Of a stretch of DNA of 64,000 nt, positions 55,640 to 62,613 are shown in pieces; position 1 is the first letter of the stretch; each line of letters starts with the position of its first letter. The position numbers and the translations under genes are program-made. The notes below the pieces were generated by a model. It was not told the origin of the DNA, did no database searches, and saw only the letters and a list, made by a program, of their open reading frames with translations. The stretch spans positions 1-64,000 of the forward strand of contig NZ_QUDO01000009.1 in assembly GCF_003477525.1 (NCBI RefSeq), read 5' to 3'. Origin of the DNA: Ruminococcus sp. AF41-9 (lineage in GTDB: Bacteria; Bacillota; Clostridia; Lachnospirales; Lachnospiraceae).

Positions 55640-57790
55640 ATGTCAGTAAAAATTGCACTCGCAGGTAACCCGAACTGCGGTAAAACGACATTGTTCAATG
55701 CACTGACCGGCTCAAATCAGTTTGTAGGTAACTGGCCAGGTGTAACTGTCGAGAAGAAAGAGGGTAAGTTAAAAGGACATAAAGATGTCATCATCACAGA
55801 CTTACCAGGTATCTATTCTTTATCACCATACACACTTGAGGAAGTAGTTGCGAGAAATTACATCCTTCAGGAAAAACCGGATGCGATCATCAATATCGTG
55901 GATGGTACCAACATTGAACGTAACCTGTATCTGACAACACAGATTCTGGAACTTGGTATTCCGGTCATCATGGCAGTAAACATGATGGATATCGTTGAGA
56001 AAAACGGCGATAAAATACATATTGACAAGCTGAAAAAGAAACTCGGCTGTGAAGTCGTTACTATTTCAGCCCTGAAAGGAACAGGAATCACAGAAGCTGC
56101 AAACAAGGCAGTTTCCATTGCACAGAGCAAGAAGAAAGTAACACCTGTTCATGAATTCTGTGATAAAGCAGAAGATATCATCGGTGCAGTTGAGAATAAA
56201 CTGACCGGTGTGGTTGCAGAAGAACAGAAGAGATTCTTCGCGATCAAACTTCTCGAAAGAGATGATAAGATCATCGAGCAGATGAAATCTTCCGTAGATG
56301 TATCTGCTGAGATCAAAGAAATGGAAGATGAGTTTGACGACGATACAGAGAGTATCATTACAAACGAAAGATATGTTTACATTTCTTCCATCATTGGTCA
56401 GTGTGTGACCAAAGCAAGAAAAGATAAACTTACAACATCTGACAAGATCGACCGTATTGTCACAAACAGATGGCTGGCACTGCCGATCTTCGCAGTTGTA
56501 ATGTGGATTGTATATTATGTATCTGTAAGTACAGTTGGTGCTTTCGTAACTGACTGGACAAATGATGTTCTGTTTGGTGAGATCATTCCTCCGGCAATCG
56601 AATCCGGATTGAATGCGATCGGCTGCGCAGACTGGTTACAGGGACTGATTCTTGACGGTATCGTAGCCGGTGTCGGAGCTGTTCTTGGTTTCGTACCTCA
56701 GATGCTTGTACTGTTTGCATTCCTTGCATTCCTTGAGTCCTGTGGCTACATGGCTCGTGTAGCATTCATCATGGACAGAATTTTCCGTAAATTCGGTCTT
56801 TCAGGAAAATCCTTCATTCCAATGCTGATCGGTAGTGGATGCGGTGTTCCTGGTGTTATGGCTTCCCGTACAATTGAGAATGACCGTGACAGAAAAATGA
56901 CAATTATGACAACTACATTCGTTCCTTGCGGAGCTAAACTTCCGATCATTGCCATGATCGCAGGTGCATTCTTCGGAAACAGCGGATGGGTTGCAACAAG
57001 TGCTTATTTCGTTGGTATCGCAGCAATCATCTGCTCCGGTATCATCTTAAAGAAAACAAAAATGTTCGCTGGTGATCCGGCTCCGTTCGTTATGGAGCTT
57101 CCTGCATACCACTGGCCAACACTCAGCAACATCTTAAGAAGTATGTGGGAAAGAGGCTGGTCCTTCATTAAGAAAGCCGGAACAATCATTCTCCTTTCAA
57201 CAATCATTCTGTGGTTCTTAATGAGCTTCGGATGGGAAGGCGGAAGCTTCGGTATGGTTGAAGAACTTAACGAAAGTATTCTTGCTAAGATTGGTAGTGC
57301 AATCGCATGGATCTTCGCACCACTTGGCTGGACAAAAGCCGGCGAAGGATGGAAGATGGCAGTTGCAGCCGTTACAGGTCTGATTGCGAAAGAGAACGTA
57401 GTAGCTACATTCGGTATGCTTTATGGATTCGCAGAAGTTGCAGAAGACGGTGCTGAAATCTGGGGTAATCTGGCAGCAGCTATGACACCAATCGCAGCTT
57501 ACGGATTCCTGGTATTCAACCTTCTGTGTGCTCCTTGCTTCGCAGCTATGGGTGCGATCAAGAGAGAGATGAACAATGCAAAATGGTTCTGGTTTGCAAT
57601 CGGATATCAGTGCGGTCTTGCATATGTAGTTTCCCTTTGCATCTATCAGATCGGTACTCTGCTTACAGGTGGCGGATTCGGCATCTGGACAGTAGTAGCA
57701 TTTGCACTTGTAGTTGGTTTCCTGTATCTGTTATTCAGACCTTACAAAGAAAGCAACACTCTTAACGTAAATGTGGCAAAGGCCAGATAA
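55640..57790 (+). CDS. feoB: Ferrous iron transporter FeoB
   Basis: 716-residue GTPase-coupled Fe(II) importer of the inner membrane. G-domain: GNPNCGKTTLFNALTG (G1), WPGVTVEKKEG (G2), TDLPGIYSLSPY (G3) and AVNMMDIVEKNGDK (G4). A helical spacer is followed by two Gate-type halves (FIPMLIGSGCGVPGVMASRT, VPCGAKLPIIAMI, LIAKENVVATFGMLYGF) and a C-terminal Nucleos_tra2-like membrane region. Full length for the family. GGAGAGAG ribosome site, preceded by three putative metalloregulator sites. Confidence 0.97.
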   Translation: MSVKIALAGNPNCGKTTLFNALTGSNQFVGNWPGVTVEKKEGKLKGHKDVIITDLPGIYSLSPYTLEEVVARNYILQEKPDAIINIVDGTNIERNLYLTTQILELGIPVIMAVNMMDIVEKNGDKIHIDKLKKKLGCEVVTISALKGTGITEAANKAVSIAQSKKKVTPVHEFCDKAEDIIGAVENKLTGVVAEEQKRFFAIKLLERDDKIIEQMKSSVDVSAEIKEMEDEFDDDTESIITNERYVYISSIIGQCVTKARKDKLTTSDKIDRIVTNRWLALPIFAVVMWIVYYVSVSTVGAFVTDWTNDVLFGEIIPPAIESGLNAIGCADWLQGLILDGIVAGVGAVLGFVPQMLVLFAFLAFLESCGYMARVAFIMDRIFRKFGLSGKSFIPMLIGSGCGVPGVMASRTIENDRDRKMTIMTTTFVPCGAKLPIIAMIAGAFFGNSGWVATSAYFVGIAAIICSGIILKKTKMFAGDPAPFVMELPAYHWPTLSNILRSMWERGWSFIKKAGTIILLSTIILWFLMSFGWEGGSFGMVEELNESILAKIGSAIAWIFAPLGWTKAGEGWKMAVAAVTGLIAKENVVATFGMLYGFAEVAEDGAEIWGNLAAAMTPIAAYGFLVFNLLCAPCFAAMGAIKREMNNAKWFWFAIGYQCGLAYVVSLCIYQIGTLLTGGGFGIWTVVAFALVVGFLYLLFRPYKESNTLNVNVAKAR

Positions 57791-57803
57791 ATAGCAATAA
57801 AAA

Positions 57804-57835
57804 CAGAGCCTGCGTCTTAAGTGATGCAGGCTCTG
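57804..57835 (+). terminator. Hairpin after feoB
   Basis: CAGAGCCTGC pairs with GCAGGCTCTG around a 12-base loop; no strong T tract, so partial read-through to the small downstream gene is likely. Confidence 0.7.
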
Positions 57836-57889
57836 CTAAATAAAAAGAGTTACACTCGGCAAACATAAAGTCGGCAGGAGGTGTCGGTT

Positions 57890-58021
57890 ATGGGAACTTT
57901 AGTTGTAGGAGCAATCCTGCTTTTGATCGTAGTACTTATAGTAAGAAATATCGTAAAAGACAAGAAAAGCGGCAAGTCATCATGCGGCGGAGACTGCAGC
58001 CATTGCAGAGGATGTCACTGA
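57890..58021 (+). CDS. FeoB-associated Cys-rich membrane protein
   Basis: 43 residues: one N-terminal membrane helix (LVVGAILLLIVVLIVRNIV) followed by a Lys-rich linker and CGGDCSHCRGC at the C-terminus. This is the form of the small Cys-rich peptides found beside feoB in Firmicutes, thought to act like FeoC or to bind iron at the membrane face. GGAGGTG ribosome site 5 bases before ATG. Confidence 0.88.
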   Translation: MGTLVVGAILLLIVVLIVRNIVKDKKSGKSSCGGDCSHCRGCH

Positions 58022-58057
58022 TACTGACTGGCAGAAATAAATGAGCGGAAGGATGAT

Positions 58058-58537
58058 GTGATTTTGGGAGCAGCAGCATTACAGAAACAGGACAGATGTG
58101 AAGAACCCAATTACCAGAGAACCCGAATGCAGAAAGATGTAGTAATCCAGGAATTAAAGAAGCGAGGATGCAGGATTACCAAACAGAGAAGAATGCTGTT
58201 AGAAGTTATTCTCGAGAATGAGTGTTCCTGCTGTAAAGAAATTTATTACAATGCCTCCCGTCTTGACCCGGGAATCGGATCAGCTACGGTGTATCGTATG
58301 GTAAATCTTCTGGAAGAAATCGGAGCGATCAGCAGAAGAAATATGTATAAGATCGTGAGAAATCCAGATTGTAAAGATGAAAGTGTATGTACAATTGAAC
58401 TGGATGACAACACAGTACAGAAATTGTCCAGAGATAACTTTAACAATGTAGTTCTTGCGGGACTGAAAGCCTGCGGCTATATTGAAAATCAGGAAATTGA
58501 ACGTGTATTTGTCAATTTCTGTGACTTTAAACATTGA
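58058..58537 (+). CDS. Fur-family-like metalloregulator (atypical)
   Basis: About 159 residues from a GTG start (GGAAGG 6 bases upstream). The winged-helix is Fur-like: GCRITKQRRMLLEVILENE, CCKEIYYNASRLDPGIG, SATVYRMVNLLEEIGAISRR. The C-terminal half lacks the usual HHH-type metal site and the CxxC zinc pairs, so metal binding may differ or be lost. It lies just downstream of the feo genes and is probably co-regulated. Could be a Fur/PerR/Zur variant; which metal or peroxide signal is not readable. Confidence 0.75.
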   Translation: MILGAAALQKQDRCEEPNYQRTRMQKDVVIQELKKRGCRITKQRRMLLEVILENECSCCKEIYYNASRLDPGIGSATVYRMVNLLEEIGAISRRNMYKIVRNPDCKDESVCTIELDDNTVQKLSRDNFNNVVLAGLKACGYIENQEIERVFVNFCDFKH

Positions 58538-58596
58538 AAATAATGAGAAATTGAAATAGAGCAACCATGATTTTATCAGACAGGAAAAATCATCAG

Positions 58597-58638
58597 AGAT
58601 AGAAACGCCGGAGCAGATGTGTTCCGGCATTTCTATCT
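58597..58638 (+). terminator. Intrinsic terminator after the Fur-like gene
   Basis: AGATAGAAA-CGCCGGA pairs with TCCGGC-ATTTCTATCT; a T6 run follows 12 bases later. The next 260 bases hold no gene that I can see. Confidence 0.75.
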
Positions 58639-58900
58639 ATTTAATGACTTTTTTTCTCAAAAACAAAAAAACAGTGGAAAAATGGAAAAGGTGGTTGTAT
58701 AATACGGAAATACAGATGAGCTGATGTCGAAAAATACAATTATATATCTATAGTTATCTGAAAATAACTAAAAAGAGGGTTGGGAAATACAAACTTCGAA
58801 TTATTGTTTTCCGGACAGAATTGTGAGAAATTTCATTTCTGAAAGAAAAAGCGAAGGTTTTCTACAAAAGTCATAAAAATGTGAATATGACGGATATATC

Positions 58901-58929
58901 TTGTCATGGCAGTCTGTAAAGGTTATAAT
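58901..58929 (+). promoter_or_regulatory. Promoter of the DUF6110 / P-type ATPase operon
   Basis: TTGTCA at 58901-58906, 17-base spacer, perfect TATAAT at 58924-58929; start codon 46 bases later. Confidence 0.75.
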
Positions 58930-58974
58930 CATTAAAAAAATATATTATTCATAATAATTCAGGAGGACAAAAAC

Positions 58975-59310
58975 ATGATTAAATTTGATGCGAAAAAAAC
59001 AGGAATCTTTGCAGCAGGAGTTGCTTTCGGAACAGCAGGAATTAAAGTTCTTACAAGCAAAGATGCGAAAAAATTATATGCAAACTGCACAGCAGCCGTT
59101 TTACGTGCAAAATCCTGTGTTATGAAAACAGCTTCCACTATTCAGGAAAACGCAGAAGACATCTATGCTGAAGCTCAGCAGATCAACGAAGAAAGAGAAG
59201 CAGCAGAAGAAGTAGTAGAAGATGCTTCCGAAGAAGTAGCAGATTTCAAAGAAGAAGAAACTGAAGAAACAGCTACAGGAGAAACAACAGAAGAAGGCAG
59301 CGAAGAATAA
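58975..59310 (+). CDS. DUF6110-like small protein, partner of the adjacent P-type ATPase
   Basis: 111 residues. A hydrophobic N-terminal stretch (TGIFAAGVAFGTAGIKVL, about 8-25) could anchor it in the membrane, followed by an amphipathic helix with two Cys (ANCTAAVLRAKSCVMKT) and a strongly acidic Glu-rich tail from about 62 (coiled or disordered). Its last base overlaps the ATPase start codon region (TAATG), so the two are made together. The acidic tail and Cys could buffer metal; function otherwise unknown. Confidence 0.65.
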   Translation: MIKFDAKKTGIFAAGVAFGTAGIKVLTSKDAKKLYANCTAAVLRAKSCVMKTASTIQENAEDIYAEAQQINEEREAAEEVVEDASEEVADFKEEETEETATGETTEEGSEE

Positions 59311-61406
59311 TGAAATTTGCTATTAAGCATGAGATAAAAGGACGAATCCGTGTACACCTTGCACAGAAGCGCATGACTTACAGACAGGCAGATATTCTGC
59401 AGTGCTATCTGGAAGGCCAGAAAAATATCAGCAAGGTTACTGTATATGTAAAGACTCAGGATGTGGCAGTTGTCTATAAGGGCAGCAGAGAGGAACTGAT
59501 TCGTTTACTGAGCAGATTTTCCTATGAAAATGCACAGGTTTCCGAGTCGCTTCTGGAGAATTCCGGACGTGAACTTAATGAGACTTATAAAGAGAAACTG
59601 ATCAACTCTGTCGTATTACGTGCCATGAACAAAATGTTCCTGCCGTATCCGGTAAGAGTAGTCATCACAACTGCGAAATCCATTAAGTACATTTACCACG
59701 GTGTACGCACTCTGATGAAAGGCAAACTGGAAGTTCCGGTTCTGGATGCGACTGCGATCGGTGTTTCCATGTTACGTGGAGATTTCAACACTGCAGGTTC
59801 TACTATGTTCCTTCTTGGAATCGGTGAGATTCTGGAAGAGTGGACCCATAAGAAATCTGTCAATGACCTGGCACGCAGTATGTCTATCCACGCGGAGAAG
59901 GTATGGATGGTCAATGCAGAAGGTCAGGAGATTCTGGTACCTGTTTCCAATGCAAAAGCAGGAGATCTGGTACGTGTACATATGGGTAATGTGATCCCGT
60001 TCGACGGAAATGTAGTGGCAGGAGAAGCGATGGTAAACCAGACTTCCCTGACAGGAGAATCACAGCCTGTACGCAAGACAGAGGGAAGCTATGCGTATGC
60101 AGGCACCGTTCTGGAAGAGGGCGAACTGACTGTTGAAGTAAAAGAGGCAGCAGGTTCCAGCCGTTATGAGAAGATCGTAGGAATGATCGAAGACTCTGAG
60201 AAACTGAAATCTTCTGTGGAAAGTAATGCAGAACATCTGGCAGACAGACTCGTTCCGTATACCCTTGCAGGTACAGCGGTAACTTATCTTCTAACCAGAA
60301 ATATGACCAAGACTCTGGCAGTGCTGATGGTAGACTTCTCCTGTGCACTGAAACTTGCCATGCCGATTTCCGTATTGTCTGCGATCCGTGAGGCAAGTAC
60401 ACACAGCATCACAGTTAAGGGCGGTAAATATATGGAAGCAATGGCAGAGGCTACCACAATTGTCTTTGATAAGACAGGTACTCTGACCAAGGCAAAACCT
60501 ATGGTTTCTGATGTTGTTTCCTTCAGCGAAGAGCTGAATGCAGATGAACTTCTGCGTATTGCAGCCTGCATGGAAGAACATTTCCCGCACTCTATGGCAA
60601 GAGCTGTTGTCAATGCAGCTAAAGAGAAGCATCTGGTTCATGAGGAAATGCACTCCAAAGTAGAATATATCGTGGCACACGGTATTTCCACTACGATCGA
60701 AGGCAAGAAGGCAGTCATCGGAAGCTGGCACTTTGTCATGGAAGACGAGAAGTGCGTCATTCCGGAAGGCATGGAGGACAGATTTGAACACCTGCCACTG
60801 GAATGCTCCCATCTGTATCTTGCGATTGAGGGAAAACTTGCAGCAGTTATCTGCGTGGAAGACCCGCTTCGTGAGGAAGCAGCAGATGCAGTCCGTGAAC
60901 TGAAAGAAGCCGGAATCACGAAAGTTGTCATGATGACCGGTGACAGTGAACGTACTGCAGCAGCGATTGCGAAACGTGTAGGCGTAGACGAATATTATTC
61001 AGAAGTACTTCCGGAAGACAAAGCAGCTTTTGTGGAGAAAGAGAAGGAACTTGGCCATAAAGTCATTATGATCGGTGACGGAATCAACGATTCCTTGGCA
61101 CTTTCTTCCGCAAGCGTAGGAATTGCTATCAGCGATGGTGCAGCGATTGCCCGTGAGATTGCAGACGTTACCATTTCCGCAGACAACCTGCATGAGATTG
61201 TAACCTTAAAGAGACTCAGTACAGCACTTATGAAGAGAATCCATAACAATTACCGTACGATTATCGGGGTAAATGGAGGACTTATTGCACTGGGTGTAAC
61301 CGGCGTGATCATGCCGACGACCTCTGCGCTGCTTCATAATATGTCAACACTGACGATCAGTTTAAGAAGCATGAGAAACCTTCTTCCGAAAGAAGAGGAA
61401 GTATAA
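59310..61406 (+). CDS. Heavy-metal-type P-type ATPase with SCA (not CPC) membrane motif
   Basis: 698 residues. The N-terminal HMA-like fold has no CxxC metal site. Core motifs: TSLTGESQPV (actuator), VFDKTGTLTKAKP (phosphorylation Asp), HFPHSMARAVV (HP motif) and MIGDGINDSLAL (hinge). The transmembrane metal motif that is CPC in Cu/Zn/Cd pumps reads Phe-Ser-Cys-Ala-Leu-Lys-Leu-Ala here, so selectivity is probably different. Next to feo, an Fe(II) or Mn(II) exporter is a reasonable inference, not a proven one. Translationally coupled to the DUF6110-like gene. Confidence 0.87.
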   Translation: MKFAIKHEIKGRIRVHLAQKRMTYRQADILQCYLEGQKNISKVTVYVKTQDVAVVYKGSREELIRLLSRFSYENAQVSESLLENSGRELNETYKEKLINSVVLRAMNKMFLPYPVRVVITTAKSIKYIYHGVRTLMKGKLEVPVLDATAIGVSMLRGDFNTAGSTMFLLGIGEILEEWTHKKSVNDLARSMSIHAEKVWMVNAEGQEILVPVSNAKAGDLVRVHMGNVIPFDGNVVAGEAMVNQTSLTGESQPVRKTEGSYAYAGTVLEEGELTVEVKEAAGSSRYEKIVGMIEDSEKLKSSVESNAEHLADRLVPYTLAGTAVTYLLTRNMTKTLAVLMVDFSCALKLAMPISVLSAIREASTHSITVKGGKYMEAMAEATTIVFDKTGTLTKAKPMVSDVVSFSEELNADELLRIAACMEEHFPHSMARAVVNAAKEKHLVHEEMHSKVEYIVAHGISTTIEGKKAVIGSWHFVMEDEKCVIPEGMEDRFEHLPLECSHLYLAIEGKLAAVICVEDPLREEAADAVRELKEAGITKVVMMTGDSERTAAAIAKRVGVDEYYSEVLPEDKAAFVEKEKELGHKVIMIGDGINDSLALSSASVGIAISDGAAIAREIADVTISADNLHEIVTLKRLSTALMKRIHNNYRTIIGVNGGLIALGVTGVIMPTTSALLHNMSTLTISLRSMRNLLPKEEEV

Positions 61407-61453
61407 AACTCAGATAAAAAAGCAAAACTTAACTCAGAATATGAGAAAAAGAA

Positions 61454-61495
61454 GGGTAAAAGACAGATTTGCGGATTTGTCTTTTACCCTTTTTG
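61454..61495. terminator. Bidirectional terminator between the ATPase and DtxR-like genes
   Basis: GGGTAAAAGACA pairs with TGTCTTTTACCC, T tract to the right. It serves the convergent genes on both sides. Confidence 0.88.
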
Positions 61496-61508
61496 TTTTC
61501 GTGAATGT

Positions 61509-61880
61509 TTACTTTTCGTGTTCTGCAATATATTTCTTAATAGCAGAAAAACTCTCTGCGCTGATAGCATGCTCTACCTTACAGGCGTCCTCAGAAGCTA
61601 CTTCCGGATCAACACCGATGGAAGTCAGCCATCCGGTAAGAAAGGTATGTCGCTCATAAATTTTATCCGCGATCTCCATACCGGTTTCTGTAAGATTGAT
61701 AAATCCATTCTCATCGATCGTAATATAATTATTTGCCTTAAGGTTTTTCATTGCGACACTGACGCTTGGTTTTGAAAAAGAAAGTTCATGCGCAATGTCT
61801 ATGGAACGGACATTTCCATTCCGCTGTTTGATCACAAGGATCGCTTCGAGATAATCTTCACCTGATTCATGTATTGCCAT
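61509..61880 (-). CDS. DtxR/MntR-family metal-dependent repressor
   Basis: 123 residues. N-terminal winged helix (HESGEDYLEAILVIKQRNGN, VRSIDIAHELSFSKPSVSVA, MKNLKANNYITIDENGFINL) and dimerisation/metal domain (GMEIADKIYERHTFLTGWLT, IGVDPEVASEDACKVEHAIS) with the Glu-Cys-x2-Glu-His ligand pattern. No C-terminal SH3 domain, so MntR-sized. Probable regulator of the five RTTAG-N6-CTAAY sites in the feo region, the reading TTAG/CTAA being typical of DtxR-type operators. Fe(II) or Mn(II) effector not decided. Convergent to the ATPase gene. Confidence 0.88.
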   Translation of the reverse strand: MAIHESGEDYLEAILVIKQRNGNVRSIDIAHELSFSKPSVSVAMKNLKANNYITIDENGFINLTETGMEIADKIYERHTFLTGWLTSIGVDPEVASEDACKVEHAISAESFSAIKKYIAEHEK

Positions 61881-62154
61881 AAAGCATACCCCTTCCTATA
61901 AGTTTCCGATATTGCCTGCTCACTCTGGCTGTTACTGTTCGTTCTGTCTGCTGCATATTTTGCGGAAAACAGAAACTTTATGAACAGTAATCCTTATATA
62001 ACACCATACAAAATGCTTTCAGTGAATAGTACATTTTTTATACATTCACAACATGATTGTCTGTGGGATATTGTTCGTGAAAGCAACACGTTAATTCGAT
62101 AATATGAATTATAGCATATTTTTAAAATTTCGTAAAGTTTTCTCTGAAAACCTA

Positions 62155-62210
62155 TTGACAGAAAACAAAAGCATGCTATAATAAAATCAAACAAATGAAC
62201 AAGTGCTCAT
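62155..62210 (+). promoter_or_regulatory. Promoter with ArsR/SmtB-like operator for the HMA/CPC-ATPase pair
   Basis: Perfect TTGACA at 62155-62160, 16-base spacer, TGC-TATAAT with perfect -10 at 62177-62182. ATGAACAAGTGCTCAT (62195-62210), an imperfect palindrome of the ATGA-x-CA...TG-x-TCAT type used by ArsR/SmtB metal sensors, lies over the start site. The preceding 270 bases, after the DtxR-like gene, hold no other gene. Confidence 0.65.
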
Positions 62211-62260
62211 ATGAAAATATAAAAATAAAAGACTCCATGAGCCGGAAAGGAAAAAATATT

Positions 62261-62479
62261 ATGAAAAAGACTTACAAAATCGATGTAGACTGCGCAAACT
62301 GTGCAAACAAAATGGAGGAAGCTGCCAAGAATACAGCAGGTGTTAAGGATGCAACCGTAAACTTCATGATGCTGAAGATGATCGTTGAATTCGAAGATGG
62401 TCAGGACCCGAAAGCAGTTATGAAAGATGTTTTAAGCAACTGCAAGAAAGTAGAAGACGACTGCGAAATCTATCTTTAA
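62261..62479 (+). CDS. HMA-domain metallochaperone-like protein
   Basis: 72 residues, a single heavy-metal-associated ferredoxin-like fold with DCANCANKMEEAA, the CxxC metal site near residues 10-13. GGAAAGG upstream supports ATG 62261 rather than the in-frame ATG at 62195, which falls in the operator. Separated by about 135 bases and a hairpin from the CPC-type ATPase, which has no HMA domain of its own; it therefore probably acts as a separated metal-binding domain or chaperone for it. Confidence 0.88.
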   Translation: MKKTYKIDVDCANCANKMEEAAKNTAGVKDATVNFMMLKMIVEFEDGQDPKAVMKDVLSNCKKVEDDCEIYL

Positions 62480-62490
62480 TCCATGAGAAC

Positions 62491-62519
62491 CATCCCATTG
62501 CTCTGACAGCGATGGGATG
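62491..62519 (+). terminator. Hairpin between the HMA and ATPase genes
   Basis: CATCCCATTGCT pairs with AGCGATGGGATG around 5 bases. Only a short T stretch follows; may give differential expression of chaperone over pump. Confidence 0.5.
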
Positions 62520-62613
62520 ATTTCAACTATAAACAATATTCTCAATATTATATTTTCCGGGAAATCCGGAATGGAAATATATGAAAATATATGATTAAAA
62601 AGGAGGCTTTGTC

